Shown: piece after piece, positions 46,697 to 58,235 of the stretch | How positions within the stretch are numbered: position 1 is the stretch's first letter | Layout of the letters: every line of letters starts with the position of its first letter | Assembly (NCBI GenBank): GCA_004380135.1 | Contig: QXCR01000118.1 | Span: 1-64,000 of the forward strand | Reading direction: 5' to 3' | Source: Stemphylium vesicarium | Taxonomy: Eukaryota > Ascomycota > Dothideomycetes > Pleosporales > Pleosporaceae | DNA: 64,000 nt | Notes under the pieces: model-generated | Databases searched by the model: none | The model's input: only the letters and a program-made list of their open reading frames with translations | What the model was told of the DNA's origin: nothing | Position numbers and translations under genes: made by a program

Positions 46697-47613
46697 TGGA
46701 TTTCAAAAGGACAAATACTTTCTATTACTATTTACTATCCGACAACCGTGTTGGGTCGTTTGGCTCCTGTCATATTCTGAGTCCTAGCGCTGGCGTTCAT
46801 TGGTAGACAGGTTTCCATAGGGCGCTTGCGAAAGATACCACGTCTTTGAGTCGTGTACTCCCGTTCTGGTTTATAAGAGCTCTTGTTCGCATTGAACCAG
46901 TGTTGAATGTATTGTTTGTGGTTTCATGTAGATTACGATACCAGTGGATTTGGCTTAGCGCTCACGTATGCTGTAAATCGACTCTGAAAGCGTTTACTTG
47001 TAGCTGATTCCGCATTGCAATTAGTGATCAGAGTAACCACGTCTGGGGACATAAGTTTACTCACCTTTCGAACTCGTTTTGCTCCGCTTGGCACCGTCTC
47101 AATTTGGTAGCCAGATTTCTTTGAGCACACTACGCCTCCTTGGGTTGCCCAATCCCATCTGAGCCCTCATTACGACAATCAATCCACTTCTGACGGACAA
47201 TGGCTGGGCGGCCGCGACTCCGCCGCCGGAACAGCTCTATTGGTTGCGAATAAGTGCGTAAGTCATGCGTTGAACTGGTATAACGGAACAGTAACAGACC
47301 AATATACCGAAAGAGCCGTGGCACTACCGTTATTTCGTCGTCCTCCAACGTCGCAAGACGTCGGTCTTGGGTACTCTGCAGTTTCTCCGCGACTCCACCT
47401 TTCGCTTTGGCTTCTGTTCCTATCAAGAATGGCGATTATACCGTGCGCTCAGGATCCCTCAGTGACGACTCATGTAAAATGTCTTAGCCTACGGCCCCCA
47501 CCAGCGTTGCCGTGCGCACTGTTTCCATTAAGACCCTTGACATCTCTGAATTTTTTGGGATGCAGGATAGTAGTCTGATGCAGCTGACGTGATATACGGG
47601 ACATGTCCTGGGG

Positions 47614-47621
47614 GTTACGAG
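47614..47621. repeat. Left target-site duplication of the MITE
   Basis: GTTACGAG, identical to the right copy at 47750-47757. Confidence 0.85.
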
Positions 47622-47749
47622 CAGACTTGTCAACAATCAAGCCGATCAAGCCGATCTAACCGAATTTAGTAAGGCCTTAACCTATGTGAGCTAGTGAGTT
47701 ACTATATCAGGTTAGGCCGGCTTGATTGGCTTGATTGTTGACAAGTCTG
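47622..47749. mobile_element. 128-bp hAT-like MITE
   Basis: A non-coding element with terminal inverted repeats of about 41 bp. Both ends read CAGACTTGTCAACAATCAA inward, with only a few transitions further in. It is flanked by the perfect 8-bp direct repeat GTTACGAG at 47614-47621 and 47750-47757. An 8-bp target duplication with CAG-starting ends is the hAT pattern. The subterminal part repeats CAAGCCGAT in tandem. The interior of about 46 bp is AT-rich with no coding capacity, so it would depend on a transposase elsewhere. Confidence 0.88.
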
Positions 47750-47757
47750 GTTACGAG
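47750..47757. repeat. Right target-site duplication of the MITE
   Basis: GTTACGAG, identical to the left copy at 47614-47621. Identity of both copies suggests a fairly recent insertion. Confidence 0.85.
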
Positions 47758-48477
47758 TGTGACGCGGATCTATGGATCTGCGATACGGCTACTAACAATG
47801 GCATGCTCGCAGATCCTCGTTTTGCGGGCTTCAAACGAAATTGAGATGCGCTCAAAAACGCATCATCTGATGGCTGCCGCATACACTGGAGGGACAGACC
47901 CGGATCCTGGCCGATTGTAAATTCCGGTCTGTCTCCATGGTCTGGTTGAGGCCATCACCCTAACCCGAAAGTATACGGACGGCAGATGCGCGCTTACTAT
48001 AGCACTAGAGTAATGCGCTCTTCTCCGGTGCGTGCTGTTAGGTACCGCTGATTGGAAGTACAATACCTAAAGTCAATTGACAGCTTTCTTCTCCGTCGGG
48101 AAAGCTTGATTGAACTTCTATGCAGGCGAACATCACTCGCGTACTAGAATGATGCCTCGCGATACTTTCATTTGTCAATCGAAGTCTTTTTGTTATTCAT
48201 AGGGAATGTTATCTCCGAATGTATCCAATCTGGCAGCTTCCTGATGCATGACATCATGCCAAGTCTCTTGTCCGCATGATCAGTAGCGAGCTAACCTCCA
48301 TCTCTCCCACTTCTGCACGCTGCATCGGAACATGGCAAGCGCTCAACGGCTATTCGCATTCCAGGCTGCTGCACATCGCAGATTGAACCTGAACATGAGT
48401 CTACATAAGATTGTCACAATGCCTCAAAACAGTGCGCTCGGAACTGGTCGGGTAGCAAAGCTCAGGCGTCGTGCACC

Positions 48478-50301
48478 ATGAGAGTCGTATCACTATTCCC
48501 ATTCGCGATCATCGCCCAAGCGACCACGGTTTTCCAGGTCAATACAACATCGTACTATTCCCCATATCTCGTAGAAGCTCGGGTCGACTTCGGGAACGAG
48601 TCTTGGTCTACTGCAGAGTATTCCGATCACCTACCTTTCGTATTCGGAACACACCATCACTGCCGAGCTCTTGGAATTTACGATATCATCATTTCTGGAA
48701 ACTGACGACGTCTACTCAAAGTTATTTCTCTCTATCCTTGTACTTGGGAGCACGAGCTCCCTCAGTGATGGTGCTCGGTCGTATCTCTCTTTGATTGGGT
48801 GCAACGATGTTCATGTTGTTTCTGACATACATACGACGTCTGGACCGTACCTGGTACACCCATCCGGCACGCTCGGAAAGGTTTATCGGCTCTACTGGGA
48901 CCACAACTTCGCCTTCGTCGAATCGGTCACTGAAGGAGTGAACAACACATATGTCCCGGTCACTGGTCTGGCCCTCACGGATGCCTATGGGGCTCTTAGT
49001 ATCGCCGTCCCGGTGCGGCTTTACTACCCTGCTCCTACCAAGAAGAAACCACTTTCCGGTATGTGCTTGGGGGTCAAGAATATTTACGACCTGAAAGGCG
49101 TACGTACGAGTGGCGGCAACAGGGCATATCGAGATCTCGTCGAACCAGCAGAGGAAAGTGCTGCGGCTCTGCAAAGGTTGATCGACATGGGTGCAGTGGT
49201 CATTGGAAAGACGAAGACTACTCAGTTCGCACTAAGATAAAGACCTAAAGCAGACTACGTCGATCAAATTGCACCCTTCAACCCTAGAGGGGAGGGCTAT
49301 CAGCATCCTCAGGGCTCGTCGGTTGGTTCCGGTGCTGGTCTTGCATCGTATGACTGGATGGATATTGCGACCGCTTCAGACACCGGAGGATCCGTTCGTC
49401 TGCCCGCAATGGCAGACGGTCTTTTTGGTATGCGTATCACCAACGCATCATTGCCTTGAGAAGGAATACTGCCCATCTCTGCTATATTCGACACACCCGG
49501 TGTACTTGCACGTTCGGCAAAGCTCCTCCAAGCTGTGTGTTACGAATGGTATGCAGCTAAAACGTACATCACCTATCCCAAGCAGATTATCCTACCCAAT
49601 TTATTTTGGCCCACCACTAACGGCACGAGTATGCCCACTTTTATCTCCTTCATTTCGAACCTTGCTAGTTTCTTGGGGGCTGACGTAACGGCGATCAACA
49701 TGAACACCAGCTTCAACGCATTCGCCAACACAACTGAAGGCGTCTCTTCGTACATCGGCTCAACTTACTCGAACATCACAAATATCGATCAATACCGCAA
49801 TCTGGGCTTGCCTTTCAGACAGCGGTACCTTGCCGAATTCAGAAAGGCACCATACTGGAACCCACAAACACGAGCGCGATGGAGTCGCGCCGTATCTCTA
49901 CCATCTTTAAGCTACACTACTGCTCTTGAGCGCACTCAAATCTTTCAGAATTGGTTTCGAAGCACGTTGACGCCAACATGCGAATCGACACTGGTGTTGT
50001 ACCCATAGGCCCCGGAACAGAAGACTATCGTGACATTTATACAGATCCGCCCGGCGGCGTCTTTGCTGCGGGTCTACCAGGAACTCAGATGGCTGTGTTA
50101 GCTGCCCTTCCTGACTACACAATACCGATCGGTGAGAGGACATACTTGAATAGAGTTACGGAGAGGAACGAGACGCTGCCGGTTACGATCGGCATGATAG
50201 CTGCTGCAGGGTGCGACCACATGCTCATGAATCTCGTGGCCGACTTAGCAGACACTGGTGTAATTCCTGGAGAGCTCGTGACTGGTTCAAGTGTATGCTG
50301 A
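48478..50301 (+). pseudogene. Secreted amidase-signature family pseudogene
   Basis: Starts with a signal-like MRVVSLFPFAIIAQATT. The core of the amidase signature family is readable: CLGVKNIYDLKGV (catalytic Lys), SSVGSGAGLASYDW (cis-Ser) and SDTGGSVRLPA (nucleophile Ser). Reading it needs at least four corrections: a frame change near 48655, TAA at 49238-49240, TGA at 49457-49459, and another frame change near 49960. The final frame continues from about 49964 to TGA 50301 with RIDTGVVPIGPG and DYTIPIGER, matching amidase C-termini. Several independent lesions make sequencing error unlikely. Relatives hydrolyse amides. Confidence 0.82.
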
Positions 50302-50660
50302 GAAAGACTAAATGTGCGCGCCCCTCATTCTGGAGGACATTGTTCTGAACTGCCGACATGCATCAATTAGCATCGCATTTCTACTTCCTACACGTTCTAT
50401 GCGCGCGCTTTCCGGTGCTGTTTCCATGTCCATTCTCGTCACCATATTTGTGTCGTGGTCTCTGATTGGAGGAATGGAGACCTAGTTCTCCGTGTCGATC
50501 AGTAACATCTGGGGTAAATTAAAGGAACAACAAAACACCATCTCTAACGACCCCTCTTGGGAGTTGAGAAACAACGTTCCCCAGTAACCTGGCCTGAAAT
50601 GTAAAACGCAGGATTGTTTGGCGCATCCTTCGCGTCATCATATGATCTGTTTACATCCGC

Positions 50661-50666
50661 TATAAA
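50661..50666 (+). promoter_or_regulatory. Probable TATA box of pectate lyase gene
   Basis: TATAAA 64 bp upstream of the chosen ATG at 50725, a spacing consistent with a short-leader, strongly inducible gene. Confidence 0.45.
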
Positions 50667-50724
50667 GTATACACTGCGCTGGCACAGATACTCAGAACCC
50701 TCGACTCCATCGCATCGTGCCGCT

Positions 50725-51933
50725 ATGCATTTTCTCGCTCTCATTCCGTTCTTGGCCACCTCTGCCTCGGCTCTCGCCTTCCCTGGCGCTGAAGGCTTCG
50801 GTCGCAACGCCGTCGGTGGCCGGGACGGTTCCGTTTACGTTGTTACGAACCTCGATGATACGGGCTCTGGCTCCCTCCGCGATGCCGTTTCTCAACCTGA
50901 CCGCATAGTCGTATTCGCCGTGGGTGGCCTCATCACCATCACGGACCGCATGATCGTATCCAAACGCGTGAGCATCCTCGGCCAGACCGCGCCCGGTGAT
51001 GGTATCACAGTCTACGGCAACGGCTGGAGCTTCAGCAATGCCGATGATGCCATCGTGCGCTACATCCGCATTCGCATGGGAAAAGGCGGAAGCAGCGGAA
51101 AAGACGGAATCACGATCGCAGAAGGAAGCAACATGATCTTCGACCACGTATCCGCTTCCTGGGGCCGCGACGAAACCTTCTCCATATCCGGTTCTGAAGT
51201 CGGAAACATCACCATTCAAAACAGCATTATCGCGCAGGGTCTGCAAACGCACTCCTGCGGTGGCTTGATGCAGACTAATCTCGGCAATGGAATCAGCTTG
51301 TTTCGCAACTTGTACATTGATAACAAGACACGGAATCCGAAGGTCAAGGGCACTAATGACTTCACCAATAACATCGTGTACAACTGGGGAGGAGGTGGAG
51401 GATACATCGCTGGAGACTCGAGTGCAGTGAGCGAAGCGAACATCGTCGGAAACTACTTCATCAGCGGACCTAGTACGAGCGTGACGGCTTTCACGCGCGG
51501 TAACGAGAATTTCAAAGGTTACGTTGAAGGCAACTTCTACGACTCAGGCAGGGACGGCGTGCTGGATGGAAGTGAACTTGGTGTCTCCGCGGAGAACTAC
51601 GGCGGCATGAATCTCCAGACTGAGAAGTATGCGTTCCCCTCGCCTGAGAAGATCCTGTCTGCAGATGACGCGCTCAAGCTTGCTGAAGGAAGCGTCGGTG
51701 CGAGTAAAGTGAGAGATGCGGTGGATGAGCGACTTGTTGCTGAGTTGAAGAGTTATGGTGAGATGGGCCAGTTGATTAGTGATGAGAATGCGGATCCGAT
51801 GGATGGGCCGGGAACGATTGATGGAGGAGAGCCTTGGGTTGACGAGAACGGCAACGGGATCCCGGACGATGTTGAAAGCGAGTTTGATGATGTGGAAGCG
51901 TGGGCAAACAGTCTTGTCCCGAGCATGTATTAG
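50725..51933 (+). CDS. Secreted pectate lyase (PL1)
   Basis: Single exon, 402 aa. Cleaves polygalacturonate by calcium-dependent beta-elimination. A signal peptide (MHFLALIPFLATSASALA) is followed by FPGAEGFGRNAVGGRDG, common to a PL1 branch shared by fungi and bacteria. The parallel beta-helix contains NTLDDTGSGSLR-type and ILGQTAPGDGI turns, IRIRMGKGG, and FDHVSASWGRDETFSI with Ca-binding/catalytic residues. The frame is open further upstream, but the ATG at 50725 gives the signal peptide. Near the C-terminus DENGNGIPDDVESE has the spacing of a calcium-binding thrombospondin-3/dockerin-like loop. Confidence 0.92.
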   Translation: MHFLALIPFLATSASALAFPGAEGFGRNAVGGRDGSVYVVTNLDDTGSGSLRDAVSQPDRIVVFAVGGLITITDRMIVSKRVSILGQTAPGDGITVYGNGWSFSNADDAIVRYIRIRMGKGGSSGKDGITIAEGSNMIFDHVSASWGRDETFSISGSEVGNITIQNSIIAQGLQTHSCGGLMQTNLGNGISLFRNLYIDNKTRNPKVKGTNDFTNNIVYNWGGGGGYIAGDSSAVSEANIVGNYFISGPSTSVTAFTRGNENFKGYVEGNFYDSGRDGVLDGSELGVSAENYGGMNLQTEKYAFPSPEKILSADDALKLAEGSVGASKVRDAVDERLVAELKSYGEMGQLISDENADPMDGPGTIDGGEPWVDENGNGIPDDVESEFDDVEAWANSLVPSMY

Positions 51934-52256
51934 ACTGATCGGTCCAGTAGATAGTATGATCGACACTCTTAATATACTCACACTGTAGCAGACTGCGAGC
52001 TATGAATGAGCACCTGAAAGCTCCAACGGGGACTATGTGCACTCCAATTATAATCCATGGCCCCGTGCACGGAATAGCCGCCTACCACCATGGAAGAAGG
52101 CTCAAGCAACTCCAAGTGAAAAAAAAAGACAATTCCATTAATTATTTGCAAATGAACCAAACATTTTCCAGAGTCGTCATTAAAGATCTCATATACCGTA
52201 GACCTCGTATTAGAATGTACTCCCCTGCCGATCCATGTATCACCAATCACCAAGCT

Positions 52257-53026
52257 TTAAGCGCTGTCAATTCGAGCCTTCAAGAACGCAGGCGCCGGGC
52301 CAGCCGCTTCATCCGAGTAAGAAAGATGAGCGGGTGTGATGAGCAAAGTACCGGTGCAAACCAAGTCTCCAGCCGCACAGTAGATACTGGTCTTGGCTGT
52401 CGGGAAGTTCGGAATGCGACCACCGTTCTGTTGGTTCTTTGTATATCCAAAGAGCACAACACCTTTGATCTGGTTTTGCAACGCAGCGCTCAGACCAGGG
52501 ATGGCACTGGCCATGAGTGCTGCGCCCTGCGAGTATCCTCCAGCGGTGATGGGTGTGTTGGGGCATTTGCTGGCAGCGAGCTTGAAGAGACGCTGGCCTT
52601 CAGCGACGGCGGCCGTTGAAGTACCTGCAGGAAGAGTGTTCTCTACGATCCCGGCTGAGTAAGGGCCGCCTACACCTTGAATCCAGACGCTGGATGCCCC
52701 GTAAGTGCTTTCCAGGGCGTTGGCTGTGAATGGGCCGACCTGCGTACCCTGGGTGCGAAGTGAGCGGATTTGGCCTGTAAAGAACTGATGCCATGACTTA
52801 CCATGTTGCCAGATTCGAGACTTCCTCTAGCAAATATGAAGATGACCTTTGGGCAAGAAGAGCTACTTCCTTGCTCAAGTTCAGTGCGTGTATCGCTGCT
52901 GGTTTGTCGAGCTTCGAGTGTGATTGATGCGGGTTGATCGGCAGGCTGAGCTACAGGAACAGCAATAGCTACAGGAGAAGCGATAGCCAAGGAGGCAAGG
53001 AAAGAGAGGACTGCGATAGACTTCAT
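52257..53026 (-). CDS. Cutinase (CE5)
   Basis: Secreted serine esterase attacking plant cutin. Exons 53026-52802 and 52748-52257 give 238 aa. A signal peptide (MKSIAVLSFLASLAIASPV) is followed by a propeptide-like segment and then the fold start CPKVIFIFARGS. The intron lies directly after ESGNM and rejoins at GTQVGP in phase 0. Catalytic residues: Ser in GGYSQGA, Asp in CAAGDLVC, and His in PAHLSYSDEA. Four Cys typical of the family are present. The oxyanion loop reads GSLESGNMG rather than the common GSTEPGNMG. A CATAAAAG element lies about 67 bp upstream on the minus strand. Confidence 0.93.
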
Positions 53027-54967
53027 CTTGAATGTTTGAAAAGCGATAAACTGCGAATGCTAATTCGGCTGAACGAATGGGAGCTGTAGCTTTTATGAGT
53101 TTCTCGATTGTGCTGTAGATGCATTCTCGACAACTTTCCTTCTCTTTATACATTCTCAGGTTCATATTTTGCGACGTTGTACGACTAGTGCCTGTTCCGG
53201 AAGCCTCGGTATGTCAACAATTCAAGCTTTCGGGATGGCCCTTGAGGATTACTTTCGGAGATGTAATCCCCAACAAGTGCTTCGGCCGGCCTTCCACCAT
53301 CACGAAACAATCAAGATACCTAGTCTACCTAGCTTTTGATCGACCTTCCGCATATTGACCAGTGCAATCGCAATAGAGGGTTGGGCCCCCTCCTCTACAA
53401 TCGTTGCACTTCGGACAGGACTTCTAGGCGTCCGAATCTAGTCATATCCGAAGAACGCGACCGATGGGGTAAACCCGTCGCGTGAGTTATAGACTGGGGT
53501 CGACTACTGGGATCGAGGAAGTCTTCGCGGACTTAGTTCAGTCTATAGCGACAGGCCGAGGCAAGGTATTGTGTCCAAGGATGATAGGTCCTGTGATCTC
53601 GAATAACATAAGCGCTCCTTTGTGATGTGGGGTGCAGATGGATGCTGTCTCGCGGAAAAGTACCCCGCATAGTTTAAAATGTGGGCGCTCCTCCGGCGCT
53701 AGACCCCGGACTGGTACCCAAGTATGCAGAAACAAACAGTAGCACCAGCACTGGGGCATGGGGATTAGCGACATGCTTAGAGCTGTTTCTATCGCACAAT
53801 GCGTTAGATGCCCATAAGGGTTCAGATTCGTCCGTTGTCATCTGTCCGCCCGGATCCCGGCTCGACAAAACTCAAGTATCCAAGAACTAAAGCTTGCGCA
53901 CGTAGCTTACGGATCAAGGGCAACTTAACGCTCGGCAAGCCCAATAAGCCACGTCGCAGAGTACGGGAGATGAGATGGCGTTCACGTCAATGCCTGCTAG
54001 GGCTGAGTAGCATACCTAGGCAGTGATCGACTGCTGGTAATTATCACCCATGTGAGAAAGAGGGGACTTGACAGGATGGATGCCAGGTTGGTGTTGATGG
54101 AACGGTCGCGCAAACCGGTTGGGGTTGACAAGATGACTAGGAGGGTTTGCAGTCCGCCAATCATAAGCCGCGCAGTAGGCGGCGCCTAGAGGACACCTTC
54201 GTGCGTAGTTTCCGCTCGCATCTGTCACGTTCCTGCGCATCCGCACCTCTTTCTAGAATTGCAGGCTCCTTGCTAGAAGTATCTTCATTCTCTACAACAA
54301 CAAGTCGCCGCTGCACACTGGACACGCCAATCTGTCTCTAGCACCAAGAGCAGCCGTATCCAGGCTTTTCCACCACTTACCCTGCCCTCTACCTAAAAGC
54401 TCGCTAAGATAAGATGCTTAGTTCCCTGTCGGAGCCCAAAATCATCCCGTTGGCTTTATAATCACACATTCCCCGATAGATGAGCTTGTGATTACTTTTT
54501 CCGCCAGGTTTGCTGGTGTCTGTCTCTCACCTCCCTATTCTGATGATGTTATCTACTAACCACCGTTTAAATTCGGACATCAACCACACCAACTCTTCCA
54601 CTGCATTGCGCATTGGAAATAAGACTTTGCACCTAGATGTACCGTTCTTCCAAAACACCCATACCTTCCTATTGCACGTCTTACCCCCGGGTGTGCTACT
54701 TGGACACATGCACTAGAGACGGCCCTGGTACATTGGCTCAATGCTTTGGAAGCATGTGAGTCTTAGCCAACATCGGCATTGCGACGACTTGGTCTTATTT
54801 ATGCAGGTCAAGCACGTTAGCGAATATTTTGGTCACCTGCAGGAACGCGAAACTGCACAGCCACACAAACACTGCTTTCGAATTCTAATCTATTGGGTTT
54901 CGAAATACACTTGGGAGACTGCTGCTATAAACACAATTTGTGATGCTCGATTCATGGTTCTTCGTCG
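53027..54967. other. Intergenic, no gene seen
   Basis: Nearly 2 kb without a supported gene. Only short frames with frequent stops on both strands. Apart from the cutinase promoter at the left edge, nothing was recognised. Confidence 0.45.
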
Positions 54968-55596
54968 TTATTTGATCTCGTCTAAACCAACAATATCGGC
55001 AAACTCTCCAGTAATAGCAAGCAGGTTGTGTGGCCTAAAGCCGCCTAGCTTCCACTTTCCGTCCTCTCCCTTCAGGAATGTAAACTCTACATAGGCGCTG
55101 GTGTCCCACTCGCCAAACTTTCCGCTGGACCATTGGCGTGTGTGCCATGCTCGACACTGCCAGAAGCCCCTGGCTTCTGTTGCGCTCACACGAGTGAATG
55201 TGCTGGCGCCGAGCAGATGCTATGTCTTGACTAGAGTGGTAATTAGTATGTTCCCCAGCTAGCGCTACAAGAACAGATGCAAGAGGTACGTAGACTTACG
55301 GTCTGGATGGCCGAGCCCGGCCATGTCGAAAGAGCCCTTGAAGAAGTCTTCGGGGGAGCATTTACGTAAGGTTCCCACAGCGGGAAAGCCACTGTAATCG
55401 GCTACTATCTCTGGTGCTGATATGGTCAGGAGAGTTGCGAGATCCTACGCCAAAGATGTTAACCAAATTCCCCTTACGTCAAATGGAAATTTGTGACGTG
55501 ACCTACTTTGTTGTCCCACACTTTAGTCCACTTGAAGGCGAGTTCGCGAAATGCCTGCTCATCTTCGTAAGTGTTGGTGATAGTAGAATCGCACAT
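54968..55596 (-). pseudogene. Scytalone-dehydratase-like (SnoaL fold) gene with premature TAG
   Basis: Exons 55596-55507, 55444-55300 and 55230-54968 join in frame over 166 codons. The fold is recognisable: FKWTKVWDNKDLATLLTISAP, DYSGFP, and CSPEDFF. Then follow the segment normally written K/R-T-Q-H and the C-terminal WDTSAYVEFTFLKGEDGKWKLGG. At the QH position the codon is TAG (55222-55220), four codons into exon 3 and just before the catalytic-region His. Translation would stop after 81 residues. The rest is intact, so inactivation looks recent. The family includes the DHN-melanin enzyme, but this member is divergent and need not be in melanin synthesis. Confidence 0.72.
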
Positions 55597-56530
55597 TGTG
55601 TATGCTTTGCGGGTCGGTATAGCGATGATCTGAATGGATTCGATGTTCTGTTTGCGTACACTGACACCTTTATATGCTCCAAGATCATGAGCCCTTTCGA
55701 CCTGCCGACTACGAGGCCACGCGGCTATGCGATAAGGCTAGGCTTAAGCTATTCGTATGTATAGCGAATAATTTAAGAAGAAAATAAGTTGTGGTCTACG
55801 CTAGTAGAAACTATATAATGTCAGTTTGTATTTCGTACATCAATGTCGGCTATTCTGAACACCGAATACCGATCACGGCAGTTTTTTGGCCCCAAGACGA
55901 GTCTCGTCCCTAGATAAGTAGGCGTCTTTCGTCTGTTTCGAAAGAAACCCTTCGCAACTCTTTCGTTCTGCAACGTCAGGGGACGTGTTCCCTCGGCCGA
56001 GCCCAGAAACACCTCGGCACTGACGAGCAATTCGTACAACGAACTAGCAAATGAAGACATGTACGCCCGAATCATAATCACCGTGGAAGAATCTAGGGAA
56101 AGACAAAAGTAGAAAGAAAAGGGTGTAGATCAGAGTGCATTTGAGCGGCGTTGGGAGACGACGGCCCGCGTTTGGTCGGTGTTGATCCGGGGTAACCTTG
56201 CGTTAGCCAATGGCAGTTATACCCTCACCGTCCTTGTGCTGGCCCATCAAACACAGCCATCATATCGTTTCAATCTCTCCACGTTTCCCCGGGACGAATT
56301 CACCATCGAATTTTGGTGGTCTGATTTTCCATCACCTATGCGAAGCTCGAAAACGACGAGACGTCCGCGGCCGTATTCGATGCCTGGGACCACCACCTGA
56401 ATGGAAAGGCCTCTTTGCAGATACCCTATACTATATTTGGATCTCGATACATATGTCAGAGCTGACAAAACGTCGTTGCGTCCCTTCAGTGGTTACGCGA
56501 AGCACCTAAAGGGCCGTTTGCAACGTGCGC
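55597..56530. other. Intergenic, no gene seen
   Basis: About 0.93 kb, AT-rich near 55750-55830, short frames only. Confidence 0.45.
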
Positions 56531-58235
56531 TTACAACCTGTATCTGAACCTCCTATTCTCCCAATCAGTCAAATCAAGGAACTCCTCATTCTCCACATGG
56601 CCATGGTCTACCTCCCCGCCTCTCTTCTTGTTCACCCAAGTGTAGTAAGCCCTCAGCACTAGCGCCATCACCGCTGCAAACGCACACGTAACGATGATTG
56701 TGATCTTCGCGGGAATGAAATCCGGCTGATCTTCTTGCCGAAACGTCAACGGCCCGATAATGTTCCCCAAACAGAATGACATGAGTAGGATAGCGTTCAT
56801 GGTCACTTTCTTTGTGTGGCCAGCGTAGTTGGCTGCGACCCAAGAGTATAGGAGCGGAAGACTGGCGCCAATACAATTGGTGAGGTAATTGCCGATAAGT
56901 TTGCCCGCTTTGGACTCGCCGGGCAGGAAGGCCATGAGGCAGCCACCAAGCATGCCGGGTATGAGTAGGGTGACGACATTGAGTCCACGCTGGTTGAAAC
57001 GACCTGCTAGGTAGGTCGCTGTGAGAATGGATATGATGCTCACAACACCCGATGGCAATTGCAGCAATGCCGTGGTCTTTGAGTCAAATCCAAATGACTT
57101 GATCAGAGTTGCTTGATAGGACGAAACGGCGCCGTTGGGAACGTTTGATGATATGGTGATGAGAGAGAGCATCCAGGTCTGGGGGTCTTTGAAGCACTCA
57201 AGTACTTGGTAGAACTTGAAGTGTGTGTTCTCAATACCTGTTTGGTTCTCACGAAGGCGTTCAATCGCCCACACCTTCTCCTCGGGGGTGAGCCGCGACG
57301 ACATCGGGTTATCCGGAAGGAGTAAGACCACTAATTGGATTAGCACATGATGACAAACCACGGGAAGAGATTAAGCGCACCCGAGATTCCTACAGCGACC
57401 GTGACCAAGCCTACTACGAGGAACATGATCTGCCAGCTCGTGAAGGTAGGGCTATAGTAATGCTGGAAGCCGAAGCTGATCAAACTTCCAATCATTGTTC
57501 CTGTTCCTACACCTAGATACCAGATACCTGTACGAATTGGTTGTTCATTCCTTTTGTACCTAGAATCACATCAGCATAAGCTCGATGCGACATGTAAGTC
57601 AACTTACCACATTGACGTGATCAAGATGAGGCTAGGCGCAACGGCAGCTTCAAAGCACCCTAGTAAGACGCGAGTCGCAGCCAAAGCACCGTAGTTCTTG
57701 CAAATGCATGTAAGTGCCGTGACCCAACCCCAAAGAATGACAGCAGCACCGAGGTATTTGGCAGTGGGTAGGCGCTGCATTCCGTAACCGTGTGGAAACT
57801 CCACGATCAAGTAAGAGACGTAAAAGAAGAGGGCGAGGTTTGAGAACTGGTCCGTTGTTATGTTCGCATCGTCGTACAGACCCATTACCGCTGCGTAATT
57901 GACTGAACGAGAGTCAGTACATAACAAAAAGACTTCGAGGAATGTTTTGAGGGAAGTTTTGACGTACCAAGCGTCTTGTCGAGATATTGTAAGCAGTAAC
58001 AACACCACATCAGCGGCATGACCATCCAATCGATCTTTCGAAGCAATCTCCGCTCGCCTTCGGGCGTAAGAACACCCACATCGTGGGCATTTTTGAGGAA
58101 GTTGAGCGCTTCATCTCCGTTTGTGTGCTTTGATGTCTCATCAACTGTACCAATCTCGACATCATAAGGTTGCGGCGACGGCGACGAATCCCCGGATTTC
58201 GACTCGTTGATCACTTCTTTCTCCGGCACGCTCAT
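56531..58235 (-). CDS. MFS transporter, Dal5/anion:cation symporter family
   Basis: Exons 58235-57968, 57902-57608, 57559-57381 and 57330-56531 give 513 aa with about twelve membrane helices. Family marks: RRLLRKIDWMVMPLMWCCYCLQYLDKTL-VNYAAVMG at helix 1, RVLLGCFEAAVAPSLILITSMWYKRNEQPIR after helix 4, and LPDNPMSSRLTPEEKVWAIERLRENQTG in the central loop. The second half has NYAGHTKKVTMNAILLMSFCLGNIIGP. Members carry allantoate, nicotinate, pantothenate and other organic anions; the substrate here is unknown. The start MSVPEKE is the first ATG in frame. Confidence 0.92.

Larger units (their letters stand above)
46697..48477. other. Intergenic accessory region containing a MITE
   Basis: About 1.8 kb without a supported gene. 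It contains the hAT-type MITE described separately. A weak minus-strand frame at 47130-47426 has an AT-hook-like SRGRPAIVR, but no complete gene model could be built. Confidence 0.45.

Noticed and set aside
47130..47426. Minus-strand frame with AT-hook-like SRGRPAIVR
   Set aside because: It lacks an ATG start and no intron model gives a longer protein. A basic GRP stretch alone can occur by chance.
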